Source of the DNA: Thamnaconus septentrionalis
Lineage: Eukaryota; Chordata; Actinopteri; Tetraodontiformes; Monacanthidae
Assembly: GCA_009823395.1 (NCBI GenBank)
Contig: CM020502.1
Location: forward strand, 17,888,444-17,952,443
Length of the DNA: 64,000 nt
Direction of reading: 5' to 3'
Position 1 is the first letter of the stretch, and the number at the start of each line of letters is the position of its first letter. Shown piece after piece: positions 13,267-23,794 of this stretch. The position numbers were made by a program, and so were the translations under genes. The notes below the pieces were generated by a model. It worked only from the letters and a program-made list of their open reading frames with translations. It was not told the DNA's origin and made no database searches.

Positions 13267-14162
13267 AGTTCAATCAGTGTGTTTACTCTTTCCAGTTTCT
13301 TTTTTTTTTTTGTACACAAGCCGGATGCATGTCCTTCAGAGAAGGGACACGTCTTTCCGCTTCACTCGTTTATCACAGCATTGCCACTGAGGGGCGAAGA
13401 ACTTCTCTTCTATTTAATTTGGCCGCACTCCTCAAAGATTTATGCCACTTTAATTCAACGCCATTATTCAGTTTGCCATCCCTCACGTTGGCACTGGCGC
13501 AGACAGGCTGGAATTACGACTGTCCAAGGGGGATGATGTAATTTAGGTTGTGTCACAGCAACAATGACACACTCCAATTTGAGCATTTCAATTCAGGCCG
13601 CAAGTAGGTCGCCCGTCTCGGGATGCTTTGTTCCCCCAACTCAGACGCGAAACATTCGATTCGGATGGCAGGTGTATGAAAAAAGAAAAGGAAAAAAAAA
13701 AACAAAAAACATGTCTGTGTGATGTCTGAGGACACAAACACGTTGCACGATTTTTCAGCCGCCGTTACATCTTACACAACAGTGTTCCGGCACTCTCGTT
13801 GCCACGTAAGCCTTTTCGAAAAATTATGATCCAGGCTATTTTTTTTTTTTTTTTTTTTCGCCGCTCTCACAACTTGTCCCCGTCTTTCGAGCACACTCGA
13901 GCACACAACACCTACCCAGGATGAGTCACGGGTTCCTCTATCGTGCTTAACTCTTGTGGCGCAGAGCCTGACAATGAGCTCTCTCTATGTGGAGCACACG
14001 GTGTGCCGCCGCCGCCGCGTCTGGAACGGCACGTGGCCCCCGTGTCTGGCTCCAGGTCGGGACGACGATACCGTCGCCGCCGGGCGTCCCGCGGTGCTTC
14101 TGAGACCCTGGAGCGAGGGAGCCCGCAGCAATTTGCCACCTTGCACACTCACGACACACACA

Positions 14163-14206
14163 CTCTCTCTCTCTCTCTCCCTCCCTCTCTCTCTCTCTCT
14201 CTCTCT
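14163..14206. repeat. (CT)n microsatellite
   Basis: A CT/TC run of 44 bp with two CCCT interruptions. Confidence 0.9.
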
Positions 14207-16224
14207 ACCCTCCTCGCGATCACGACGTCTCGGCTGGTTTTGGAGCATAATGAGCTTGCGAGCGGCCGTGAAAGACAAGCAGATGCTTGTTTTCCCTCTT
14301 TGTTCTGCGGTGGAGTCGACCTGAACTGAACCCGGGTTTTTTTCCCCTCATCTGACAAGTTGAAAGTCACAATTACACAAAAACAACACTCACGTTTTAA
14401 CATTAATTGAGGTGATGATGTATTAAACGACCAAAATTGCCACCTTAGTTGGTGTTAAAATATTAGAATGTTTTCTGTTGCTATCCAACATATTAATTAT
14501 CTGCTGTGCACTATTACAGCTTGTCACCATTTTCCTATTAATTGGAATGAGATTGTTTACAATTCCCCAACCAAGATCAAGTGATGCAGGCTGTGGTTGG
14601 ATAGAAATATTTTCCCCTTCCTTCGTTAAATAATTGTGATCTTCATTTTGTCTTCACCTTGCATGGTAGTTGGGTTGCTATGATTTCCATGCTGAAGTGT
14701 TGCTCCATCTTGCTAAACTCCATCAGAAAGGGTCCCCAGTCAACTCTGGGTTTCCATTGCAAATCAGTTTCTCTCCAGTTGTGATCAAAAGAAGCAACCC
14801 CCACAAACTGCTGAAAAGCTCCAGGAGAAGGAAAACAGAAAGAAGAGGAAGCAACTGCAGGACTAGCTCATGCTAAAGAGGCTAGCATGGATGCTGCAGA
14901 GAGTCGGTTGGCCTTTTCATGTTCGAAAGACGTTTTGTGGGGGATGGCATGACTAACTTTGTCTGGCAAGAATTACGTGAAGCATCCCGATTCAGTACAG
15001 TACAGTCGTGTCCAGCTAAGATTAAGTTGCAGCAACTAAAAAAGCAGAAATGCTGGGATCCCTGACTAAAGTTGCAAGAAAAAAGAAAGAAAGAACTCAG
15101 AGAAGCCTCTAAGTTTTGCCTTCCCTTTCTGGGTTCTTCACCAAACAGAAATGGCAAACTGTTAATTTTGTTAAGAGTTGAGGTCAAACGTTCAGACGTG
15201 AAAGGGAATCTGACTTAGTCCAGAAAAGAAATCACACAAACGAGAAGCTTTGTTTCATTCACTTTCTGGGTCAACAAAATTCAGTACTGATTGCCAATAA
15301 CTAATGTCACTGATATCAACGTTCAGAGTTTGCACTCATGAATAAAGTACAAGCAATCACTAAAAGAGAGTGAAAACATTATATTGATATCCTATAATAG
15401 GATAAAACCAACATAGCCTGATTATTGAACAGGAGCACTTTATCACATTGACCACTAACCGATATATGTGAAGAAACAAACAAACAAAAAATACATGCAC
15501 AAAAAAACCGCCATGACTGATCTTTATGTTGTTTGTTATGAAAATCACTCCACTCTTTCAGAATGTTCACTGACGATCCTTCCGTTACTGATGGGAGTCA
15601 TGGACAAATCATGTTGCACACGTCTAATCTGAACCCCGCCTCCTCCAGCCCTGCACAGCCAGACACCACTGGAGAGCCGACAGAAAGCAGGGTCATTCAC
15701 GCTTTAGACAGCTGCTGTCCAGCGCTCGCCGCGCCGAAACTAGCGGCAGGATCACAGTGCAACCGTGATTAACTTTTAACTGTCTAAAGGTTAAAATGGT
15801 CCCTGGTTATGAAGGCGAGAAGGCAAACTGTCGAATGTGACCTTTATGGTGGAACTCCAGTCTAAAAAGGCAAACATAACCTTGTGTTGTTTTAAAATAG
15901 AGCTGATATTAGATGTCTACCTGCCGGACTGTTCCTTTAACTCCAGATGCACTTTGCAGCCACATCCCGGGGTTCTAGTGTCCTCGTCTGCCGTCCAGCC
16001 AGAGGAGAGTGAAAAGTTTAGTCTCAAACCTCTTCTCTGGTCAGAACTTTAACAGCCAAAACCTCCAAAACAACACGAACTTGCAAATATGTTCACCTCG
16101 AGTCCGATGCGGCGTTTGTGTGTCCTTTGTGCGCGGGAACGCCTCGTGGCCGCCCAGCCTTCAACTTGACCGGTGAGTCTGCGGGAGAGAGAAAAAAAAT
16201 GCATAATCACGGTGAAGCTGCAAA

Positions 16225-16530
16225 GTCACGCCCGCCGGGACCGCGAAACACATCTGATGTTCAAAAGCGCCTTTCTGTGGACTATGTGGTATTTCCATCT
16301 CCCAGACGGCGGATATGATATTCTATATTTTTCCTATAACTCTCCCGCTGGGACTTGTATTGTATCAGCTCAGCAGCGAGCGGCGATCTCTTTCCGCTTT
16401 ATGGCACCTTATACAGCAGATTACCACTAGAATATCAGGGGAATATCTCAAGCGCTTGTGCGGTATAATTTAAAGCTTCCGCTCTCTCTGTGTGTAAACT
16501 ACACTAATGCAGGAAATATGAGCCCATTGT
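16225..16530. promoter_or_regulatory. Candidate conserved non-coding element
   Basis: A compact unique block between repeat-rich DNA. It has GGCGGATATGATATTC, CGCTTTATGGCACCTTATAC and GTATAATTTAAAGC. Proposed on texture only. Confidence 0.22.
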
Positions 16531-16895
16531 GCCATTGATCACCAACGCCCCCACTGTTTAGATTGGGAAAGTCATCTCAAAGCAAATGCTACATGGAGCT
16601 ACAGCGCATCCATCCTCATTAGCCTACAATTAGGCTATTTTGAAGAGACGTGCACAAGCAGCAGTTGAATGTTGGTTTGCAGTTATGGTGATGAGTGTTT
16701 GAGCACATTCAGGGGTTCTCACAACCTTTGTTTTAAATCTCTCTTTAAGTCTGGGGACTGATTAGGTTGCTTACTGCGTCTACTGTTTAAATTATTGATA
16801 TCATTTCACAGTAAGTGCCAAACATAATGCGGGCCGACTGTGCATTAGCGTTTCATCCTTTGGCGAGTTGGAAGTATAAAATGCAGTGCAACGTA

Positions 16896-17245
16896 ATCCA
16901 CGTAACAAACCTTGACACCAGGACAGGACTGAACTGCAGAAGAGGAGTAAACTGAAGGAAAAGACAACTTCGCCACAACTGAGAACCCAGTGACACGGAC
17001 TGCGACCATGACTTGACCGGACAGGCAAAGACAAACTGACACAAGACCAAAGGAAAGGCAGATCACATATACACTCAAAGTAATGAGTAACAGGTGGAGA
17101 CAATCAGGGCAAGGGGGACTAATCAAACAGGTGTGTGCACAGAGAGGAAGTCAGGGTCGGACACCAGAGGAAGGAAGTGAAGACAAAATAAAACAGGAAG
17201 TGAAGACAAGACAGCACAACACACTAAACATGGAGATGACAAAAC
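16896..17245. repeat. Teleost dispersed repeat with AAAACAGGAAGTGA motifs
   Basis: The order of blocks (GAACCCAGTGACAC, ACAGGTGGAGACAATCAGGG, AAATAAAACAGGAAGTGAAG) matches a repeat commonly seen in teleost genomes. I recognise the pattern but cannot name the family. The boundaries are approximate and no protein is visible. Confidence 0.5.
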
Positions 17246-19639
17246 CACAAAACTGATTTTTCAGTTCATGGCGCTAGGATTGCGGAAACCTTCAGTATAT
17301 CATGTTACATGTTACAGTTTGGAAGACTCCTGTGATTGTTGCTTGTTTGTGTGGTCTATCTAAATCTTGCAAGTATAAACATCAGAAGTTTAACTTAAAT
17401 ACTGTCACACCAACAAAAGAGCAGGACAAGGGAAGGAATTCTGAGAGCACTGATGAAAGAGTGGAAACAGCACACAAAGCAGAGGAGTGGGACCAGAGAG
17501 ATGAGCTTCTAACATCACGTCCTCTAAAGGAAAACAGACGGTGAAAATATGATTCATTAGGTCTATACAAACGACACAGCAGCCAACAATAGCTGAAAGT
17601 GCTCTCAGTCTGATAGTTACAATTAGAGCAAAATCAAGCTTAATTACTGACTAGCTGCGTTAGCATTAGCGACAATCACATCCATACAGGTTCGGAGTTG
17701 CTGCAGGTGCACCCTCGTATTGCAAAGATTTCGCCGGGTTTTACTGAGACAAAATTAGACTAAAAACAAAGAAATGTCAAACAAAATGTTGCTGTTTTCA
17801 TTGTGGTGATGTTTGTCAACCTGGCAACCGATGGAACAGAATAGTGAGGTAAAGTTTTGTGTGCCACCTACAGTCTGGGAGGCATAAATGCGGTCCATAT
17901 CACCATTCGATCTTTGGTTTCCCCATTCTTTAGGTTGCAAGGAGAGTTGAACATATTTTGCTCCAGACTGAGTTCTCCCCGTCGCTGCATATTTCAGAGG
18001 ACTTTATGAATTGCAATGAAGCAAATTACATCAAAAAGTTGAAGTACCCCGTACTTTGCATTAATTGTGTAATTGCCACTGGGGGAAAAAAAGGCACGTT
18101 CAGCATGACAAATGGTGTAATGCTGATGTTCAGAAATATTTTGAGAGACTACGATGAGCGAACATTTCATTTTCCTTGCTGAGCAAATTAGATTTCACTT
18201 AACATGACCACTAGTAGATTTATTTCCCTTTTATCTGCGCTTGTGTTTCTTTTCTTTTTTTTTTTAAATAAAAAGCTGCTCCTGACAGACTCGTAATAGT
18301 GAACGCGTGAGACAATGAGCTGTCACATTCGATTACGAGCTGAACAGAGGATTTTTTTTATTTTTTTTTACACTCGTGCGTGTGTCTTGGAACGTGTTAG
18401 TTAAATAAGAGAGTGGCATTGCAATCTGTTTTTTTTTTTTTCATCCATCCAGTACCCATCAGACATTGGGGTGATTGGACTTTTATTTTTTTTTGAAGGG
18501 AAAGGAAGGGGGTGTGTTGGATTGGCGGGGGTGAGAGGGGAAGGGGGGGGGGGCAGGGGGGGGTTGGACACCTCAAACGCTATTTCCTCTGATGTCAAGC
18601 TTATTGCAGCCATCTGGGGGCCGGCGTCTCGGCCGCGGCATGGCGTGTGTAATGACCATGGCTTATCTTTCTCATTACCCACGCCGACATGTCAGTGGCA
18701 CGCCAGAGACGACCCTCTTTTTTCCCCCTGACACGCCGAGAGATGGAAATAATTACCAACGTCTCTTGTGGAATAAGGCATAAATTGATACACACTAAAT
18801 ACTCTACCTCGGGGGTCTCTCTACCTCTCCTCACCCTCGCCGCCATCGCCGCCTCTTCTTCCCGTCAGATGTGCTCGACAAATGAATGCGTCCAGAAGGA
18901 ATTAATTGGATTTGGGAGTGCCCAGGCCCCCCCACCCCACACGATCCACCAGGACAGACAAACACCCCGGCCCCCTCCTCCACCCCCACCCTCCCGTTGG
19001 CACACACCCGCCCACACCTCCTCGTCCTCCTTTATTCCAGTCATGCCTTGCAGAAATGTCTGACGCCCCCCCCCGACACCCACATACCTACCCCACCCTG
19101 TTGGAGCAGCCTGTCCCTCATTCCACTCACTCACACACACACGCAGACACACACACACGCAGCATCAGCAGCGGCACAGCGAATCGCAGCACAGCTCTTG
19201 GATACAGTTGTTTCCATGGCAGCCACGTTTTCTGCACGTGTGGAATGAGACGGAGTCGGCTAAGGGGCCACTCCTATTGATTCAGCGGCTGGCCATCGAT
19301 TGGTCGAGTCTGCAGCCGCACACCTACCCGCCTGCCGAGCATGTGCGCGCGTCCGCGCATCCGCCGAGTGCAAACACTCAGCATCAGAATCGCATGTGGT
19401 GTCGCAAAGCTCCTGGCCGGGAGTGTGATCGCGAACATGCTCGTTTCAGATATGCAGATAATAAAGGGGGAGGGGCATCAACATTTCAGAGCACAATGTG
19501 CAAGTGCTTCAGTTACTTCCGCCAAGATTTATTTTTTTTTTTTTATCTTCAAGTGTGACGCTAAGCTGTTAGGTAACCAACTGGTGGGCTCTTGTAAAAA
19601 AAGGCTTCTGTGAATGAAAACCAAGAGGAGAGCAGAGAT
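17246..19639. other. Intergenic, downstream of sox4
   Basis: No gene was recognised. A possible regulatory block lies at 18570-18800. A C-rich and CA-rich stretch (18920-19165) and a G-rich stretch (18496-18566) are low complexity. Confidence 0.55.
18570..18800. promoter_or_regulatory. Candidate conserved non-coding element
   Basis: A unique block with TAATTA (18750-18755), TGTAATGACC and GGCATAAATTGATAC. It lies about 1 kb past the predicted sox4 poly(A) site. Texture only. Confidence 0.25.
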
Positions 19640-19662
19640 TTCACTTTTCAGTTCCAGCTGAT

Positions 19663-19668
19663 TTTATT
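19663..19668 (-). terminator. sox4: Predicted distal poly(A) signal of sox4
   Basis: The minus strand reads AATAAA here, and a T-rich stretch lies 20-50 nt further downstream on the transcript. It is the last canonical signal before the sequence loses its UTR-like AT-rich character, so cleavage near 19640-19650 is inferred. Confidence 0.5.
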
Positions 19669-20472
19669 TCCTTCTTGGAAGAAAAGAAAAACAGATTAAA
19701 AAAAAAAAAAACAACAATCTGTACAGAGGTCTGAGAGGCAGTGATTGACCCAAACATTGGCTGGTTTTGAGCTATAAACATCAAATGATATTGGCATAAC
19801 TGGACCAAGAAAAAAAAAATCATGATCATACACAGCATATTGCACAAATGGAAAAAAGAATTAAGGGGGACGATAGAAAAGGTGTCTTCAAAATATTTAA
19901 AAAAAAAAAAAAAAAAACTTAGATTAAAAAAAATAAACCTGGACCACAATCATCTTCAACATAAGGATGTCCAAAGATGGCTGTCCTAGTGCCTGTCGTT
20001 GATCATCATCATACATAAAACACACAATCTTTGCTTATAGTACAGTCAGTTTACATAAATATCTTCGTGTTATTATTCTTTTAAAAATCTTAAACACAAC
20101 AGCTATAGCTACATATACCTGAATCTGAAATACAAATGCTATTTGCCATGCCATAATATAGGAAAACAATTAGCCTGCTATAATTAGCCAACAGGTACAG
20201 AAAGGTTAAATACTATTTTTTTTAATGCAATTTGCGCAATAACAGATGAAGCACTTCATACATCTCCCCCTCCTCCAAAGTCTAGGCAAAGTGGAATGAG
20301 TGTGAAATTCCATCCAGTGGTTCAAATAAAACTTATCCTGATAACAATAATAATTCAAAAGAAAACAAAAAAACAAAACAAAAAAATAAAAGCACACAGA
20401 GGTATTAGCTCTATCCAAAACAGTGACTCTGGGATCTTTCACTCATATACTTTAGGGTCTATGTGTACTGGA

Positions 20473-20479
20473 AACAGTC
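20473..20479 (-). promoter_or_regulatory. Candidate miR-132/212 7-mer site in sox4 3' UTR
   Basis: The sense strand reads GACTGTT, a 7-mer-m8 match to the miR-132/212 seed, about 100 nt from the miR-30 match. A 7-mer in a 2.5-kb UTR can occur by chance. Confidence 0.3.
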
Positions 20480-20572
20480 ACCACTCAGACTGGGAGTCTT
20501 CAGTGGGGCTTTGTTGAGCTGGCTGGTGAAACTGGAGTCACTGTGCCATTTAAGAAGCATGTGGGTAAATAC

Positions 20573-20580
20573 TGTAAACA
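20573..20580 (-). promoter_or_regulatory. Candidate miR-30 8-mer site in sox4 3' UTR
   Basis: The sox4-sense strand reads TGTTTACA, a full 8-mer match to the miR-30-5p seed. SOX4 has been reported as a miR-30 target in mammals. Conservation was not tested. Confidence 0.4.
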
Positions 20581-21032
20581 CTGTGTGAGGTCAGATTGTG
20601 CCAAACAACCCCTTCCCTCTGCACGTCTAAAAACACCAATGTAGATCCAAACAACAATGTTGTAGGGCTACCCACTCGCCGGAAAGAAAGTCGACCCCCC
20701 CGCCATTTTTTTCTCTATAGATTTTGTACAAAAATACAAGTAGAAAATCATGACACACTCAAAAGTCCCCTGAAAAGTGGGAGACGTCAGACATGTTTTT
20801 TTTTTGTTTGTTTGTTTGTTTTAAATAAGATACACTTCTAGCCCTTCCGCGCTGGAAACAGACAGGTGTTATGTGCACCAAAACACAAACGAGACCTGTA
20901 CGAGGACAATACTTCTATGTATAAAAAAGTTTGGCCGGTATAAATACATGGATATAAAAAACGTCATCTTGACACAGGAACTACAAAGTTTTGAAGCACT
21001 AGGCAGAAAGGATGCGCGTCGGAGGGGAAACG

Positions 21033-21039
21033 TTGGTCC
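21033..21039 (-). promoter_or_regulatory. Candidate miR-133 7-mer site in sox4 3' UTR
   Basis: The sense strand reads GGACCAA, a 7-mer-m8 match to miR-133. It lies just distal of the proximal poly(A) signal, so it would be present only in the long form. Confidence 0.3.
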
Positions 21040-21068
21040 TGAATTTGTGCACTGAGTATCTCTTTCAT

Positions 21069-21074
21069 TTTATT
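21069..21074 (-). terminator. sox4: Possible proximal poly(A) signal of sox4
   Basis: A second minus-strand AATAAA sits about 1.05 kb after the stop codon. If used, it gives a short 3' UTR that lacks the miR-133, miR-30 and miR-132/212 candidate sites further downstream. The hexamer alone is weak evidence. Confidence 0.3.
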
Positions 21075-22039
21075 TCGTTTTTTTTTTTGTTCTTTCATCA
21101 AAAAAGGGTTTCAGAAAAAAAGGAAAGGGTTTCTGGAGTTTGGAGTCAGTCTTTTTGTTTATGTCCTGCCGTTGAGAGAGAAGCTGGTGATAGTGAACTG
21201 TGTCCGATGGTCACACAGAAAAAAAAAAAAATAATAAAAAAAAAATTGCGTACTAGACGCAGCGATGAACGTTATTATTTTTTTTTTTCTTCCTACGCAT
21301 CGAACAACAACAAGAAAAAAATCCCTCGCTGGAGGCGGAGGGGGCATGCTCGTCGATATCATAAAAAAAAAAAAAAAAACGACTTCAGGGTTCGGAAAGA
21401 AAGAAGAAAGGACAACCTGAATCGCAACTTGATGGTCAAATGTGTATTGGCTGCATCTTGAACACAAAAAAAGAAAGAAAAAAAACCACGAAGAGCTCTC
21501 CGGTAAACGCCCCTCCACCTCCCACCCACCCACCCCTCCCTCTTTTTTTTTTTTTTTTTTTTAAATCCCAGAAATAACATCGAAGAATTCAAAGTTCAGT
21601 CTCGGTAGAAATCATCCTTCCTCGGGTCGGATTGAACATCTGAGCTCAAAGTGTTGTTTCTCCGCTCTCTTGCTTTACATTCACTCCTCCTACATGTCCA
21701 AATGCAAACTAAGCACCCCGTCCCATCCATCCCTCCCTCTTTTCTCCTCCTCCTCCTCAAAAAAACCATCTTGCGCGTGCCCCGTCCAGGCTGTGTCCAT
21801 GTCTGTGAGCTGCGCGTCACCTGGGCTTGTGGCGGCGTCGGCGGCGCGCGCATCATCATCAACATCATCACCATCAGGCCACCTTTTCTCCCCCTCGTTT
21901 TCACACGCGAATGGCGGGAACGGTGTGGTCTGGGACGCACGCGCCCGTCAGGTTTGGCTTGCACGTTGCAAAACAAAAACCAAAAAACGTTGAGTGCGTG
22001 TCTGTGAAAGAGTTCACGCGAGTGCGTGTGTGTACGCGT

Positions 22040-22041
<2 letters not shown>

Positions 22042-22087
<46 letters not shown>
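22042..22087. repeat. (GT)23 microsatellite; (CA)n in the sox4 3' UTR
   Basis: This is an uninterrupted dinucleotide run of about 46 bp. In sox4 mRNA it is read as CA repeats starting 36 nt after the stop codon, so it is transcribed. CA repeats in mRNA can bind hnRNP L. Confidence 0.95.
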
Positions 22088-22089
<2 letters not shown>

Positions 22090-22123
22090 ACTCTGCGTGT
22101 CTGCCCGCCGCGCTCCTCCCCGC

Positions 22124-23284
22124 TCAGCAGGTGAACACCAGGTTGGAGATGGTGGACTCCAGCCAGTCTCCTGAGATCATCTCGCTGACTTCCGGGGTGC
22201 AGTAGTCGGGGAAGTCGAAGTGAGAGCCCGCCCCGCACTCCCCGAAGCTCCAGTCCAAGTCCCGGTCCAGCTCCGCGTCGGAGAAGCCCATGCCGCCCAG
22301 GGACATGCCCTCGAAGCCCGGGCTGGGGTTCAGCTCGACCCGCTCGTCCTCGAACTCCTCGTCCGACGACGACGAGGAGGTGGAGGACGCGGAGGAGGAC
22401 ACGGACGAGGAGGAGTGCGACGCGGACGGGGTCGGGGACGAGGCGCGCGCGTACCTGAGGCGAGCGGTGTGCGCCGACTCGTCGCTGGCGGCGGGGCTCT
22501 GCTCCTCGTACAGGCTGAGCGGGTCGCTGGACTCGGCCGAGCTGCTCAGAGTGGGGCTGGCCGGCACGCCGACCGACAGGGGCCCGCTGTCGAGGCTGCT
22601 CGCCCCGCCGAACACGTGGCCGCGCCTCGGCTCCCCGCTCCGCTTCTCGGGGATCTGCCTCGCCCCGGAGCCCGAGCGGGACTTGAAGAGAGCCTGGTGG
22701 TCGCCGGGAGACGCGTAGTCGCTCTTCACGCCCCCTTGCTTGTGCGCCCCCCTGCTCGCCCCCTGCTTGGACGCGGGGCTCCTCTTGCCGGCGCCGGCAC
22801 CTCTGGCACCTCCTCCTCCTCCTCCACCACCACCTCCACCGCTCTTCTCTCCGCGCTCCGCCTGCTTCGCGGCACCGCTGCCCGACTTCACCTTCTTCCT
22901 GGGCCGGTACTTGTAGTCTGGGTAGTCGGCCATGTGCTTGAGCCGCAGCCTCTCCGCCTCGCGGATGAACGGGATCTTGTCCGTGTCTTTGAGCAGCTTC
23001 CAGCGCTTCCCCAGCCGCTTGGAGATCTCGGCGTTGTGCATGTCCGGCGACTGCTCCATGATCTTCCTCCTCTCGATCTGCGACCACACCATGAAGGCGT
23101 TCATGGGTCTCTTGATGTGGCCGGTGGGAGTCTTGCACCACGCCAGGTCGCTGCGCTCCCCGGAGGAGGGCGACTCCGGGGTCGGGGACGTGTCCATCTC
23201 CAGGTCCATGTCTCCGGTGTCCGTGGAGTCCCCGCCGGGGGAGTGAGCGTGGCCGCTGTCCGTCTGGCTCATGTGCTGCACCAT
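22124..23284 (-). CDS. sox4: SOX4, SoxC HMG-box transcription factor, single exon
   Basis: This 386-residue protein is a nuclear SoxC factor, which binds the DNA minor groove and regulates neural, cardiac and skeletal progenitors. The HMG box is at residues 58-126 ([17 protein letters not shown] through DYPDYKYRP). It is followed by a basic RPRKKVK stretch, an 11-Gly run (149-159), a Ser-rich region (283-308) and the SoxC activation domain at 353-386 ([17 protein letters not shown]). SOX4 is preferred over SOX11 or SOX12 because of [19 protein letters not shown], the DEEFED...[14 protein letters not shown] block and the ending [11 protein letters not shown]. The start ATG has A at -3 and G at +4 and gives the usual MVQ beginning. 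The protein is shorter than human SOX4 (474 aa), mainly in the low-complexity middle. The last residue is Cys instead of the usual Tyr. The a or b teleost paralogue cannot be decided here. Confidence 0.96.
   Translation of the reverse strand: MVQHMSQTDSGHAHSPGGDSTDTGDMDLEMDTSPTPESPSSGERSDLAWCKTPTGHIKRPMNAFMVWSQIERRKIMEQSPDMHNAEISKRLGKRWKLLKDTDKIPFIREAERLRLKHMADYPDYKYRPRKKVKSGSGAAKQAERGEKSGGGGGGGGGGGARGAGAGKRSPASKQGASRGAHKQGGVKSDYASPGDHQALFKSRSGSGARQIPEKRSGEPRRGHVFGGASSLDSGPLSVGVPASPTLSSSAESSDPLSLYEEQSPAASDESAHTARLRYARASSPTPSASHSSSSVSSSASSTSSSSSDEEFEDERVELNPSPGFEGMSLGGMGFSDAELDRDLDWSFGECGAGSHFDFPDYCTPEVSEMISGDWLESTISNLVFTC
22127..22228 (-). other. sox4: SoxC C-terminal transactivation domain segment
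   Basis: Residues 353-386 match the helix-forming activation domain shared by SOX4, SOX11 and SOX12, including FPDYCTPEV and SGDWLE. The terminal codon reads TGC (Cys) on the minus strand, where the family normally has a Tyr codon. All other visible family positions look conserved. Confidence 0.9.
22907..23113 (-). other. sox4: HMG-box coding segment of sox4
   Basis: Residues 58-126 form the 69-residue DNA-binding domain. The RPMNAFMVW signature of Sox proteins is intact, as are the hydrophobic core aromatics (F64, W67, W95, F106) and the C-terminal tail YPDYKYRP. I see no frameshift or missing core residue, so DNA binding is expected to be normal. Confidence 0.95.
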
Positions 23285-23324
23285 CCTGGGAACACTGTTC
23301 AGTGCGGCGGCGCTCGCAAAAAGT

Positions 23325-23528
23325 TCACAAAATCACAATCACGTACAAAAATCCCGTCACTGCTATTTCTGAAGCCGGGCAAGTGGCTCTTAGAAGAAAA
23401 AAAAAAAGTTCATCCAAGTCTCTTCCTCCTCCTTCTTCTTCTTCTTCTTCTTCTTCTTCTTCTCTTGTCAATTCGGCTCGGTTTGGAGACGCGCACGTCC
23501 CGCAACTTTTACGCACTGCGCTTCGCAT
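23325..23528 (-). CDS. Upstream ORF 2 in the sox4 leader, 67 aa
   Basis: This frame starts in a weak context (T at -3, C at +4) and ends 40 nt before the sox4 ATG. A GAA microsatellite makes a Glu run in its middle. The repeat makes a conserved peptide unlikely. A translation-regulatory effect is possible but unproven. Confidence 0.3.
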   Translation of the reverse strand: MRSAVRKSCGTCASPNRAELTREEEEEEEEEEGGGRDLDELFFFLLRATCPASEIAVTGFLYVIVIL

Positions 23529-23581
23529 AAAAAAAAAAGGGCTGTTGGGTGAAAGAAAGGATCTTTTCTATCCAAACTAGT

Positions 23582-23743
23582 TCAACTGCCCGTGCGGCTG
23601 AAAACTCGCCCGGCAAGGTTCGATACGTGCCGCTGTGGGCAGCGGTGGTGCAAGTCCTTTAAGTGAACCTGGCTGTCTGCAGCGCAGCTTGTCTGTGGGC
23701 TCGACGAACCATGTGGCTGAGAGGAGCGGCTGCGCTTTCTCAT
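23582..23743 (-). CDS. Upstream ORF 1 in the sox4 leader, 53 aa
   Basis: The ATG has A at -3, an adequate context, and opens a 53-codon frame beginning MRKRSRSSQP that stops well before sox4. No known domain is visible and the peptide is basic and Ser-rich. Its likely role, if any, is to reduce or gate initiation at sox4. It exists in mRNA only if transcription starts above 23743, as the TATA box suggests. Confidence 0.35.
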   Translation of the reverse strand: MRKRSRSSQPHGSSSPQTSCAADSQVHLKDLHHRCPQRHVSNLAGRVFSRTGS

Positions 23744-23794
23744 AGTCTCCCTGTTTGCTGAGCGCCCCGTAGTATTACTGTAAACACAACAACG

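Larger units (their letters stand above)
13267..16895. other. Intergenic with simple repeats and one possible regulatory block
   Basis: The interval contains poly(T) (about 13840-13858), a CT array (14163-14206) and, at 14650-15190, sequence that may be degraded repeat DNA but that I could not classify. The block at 16225-16530 is listed separately. Confidence 0.55.
19640..22123 (-). other. sox4: Predicted sox4 3' UTR
   Basis: About 2.5 kb lies between the stop codon and a minus-strand AATAAA at 19668-19663, which is followed by a T-rich downstream stretch. The length is close to that of mammalian SOX4 3' UTRs as I recall them. The sequence is AT-rich with several poly-U/poly-A runs (for example near 19893-19912, 21361-21379 and 21543-21562 in window coordinates). 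A CA microsatellite begins 36 nt after the stop. A proximal AATAAA at 21074-21069 could give a shorter form. Only the position after sox4 and the signals support this; no transcript was seen. Confidence 0.65.
22090..23300. other. CpG-rich block over sox4
   Basis: The coding exon is markedly GC- and CpG-rich compared with the AT-rich 3' UTR and the flanks. This is typical of SoxC loci. The boundaries are judged by eye. Confidence 0.7.
23285..23782 (-). other. sox4: Predicted sox4 5' leader
   Basis: The leader of about 500 nt is inferred from the TATA box position. It includes a GAA/TTC array (about 23432-23464) and two upstream ORFs. The leader reaches the sox4 ATG without an obvious splice acceptor, in keeping with single-exon SoxC genes. 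The exact cap site is an estimate. Confidence 0.55.

Noticed and set aside
22014..23141. A 375-codon frame on the minus strand overlapping sox4
   Set aside because: It is the wrong frame of the sox4 exon, Arg/Gly/Glu-rich from GC bias, and ends in translated CA repeats.
22124..23284. Assignment as sox11 or sox12
   Set aside because: The [13 protein letters not shown] and KKVKSG forms and the ending STISNLVF fit SOX4, even though a SOX11-like [13 protein letters not shown] motif is present.
22220..23530. A 436-codon frame on the plus strand opposite sox4
   Set aside because: It is antisense to the sox4 exon, of skewed composition, ending in a Leu run from the TTC array. Stops are scarce because of GC content.
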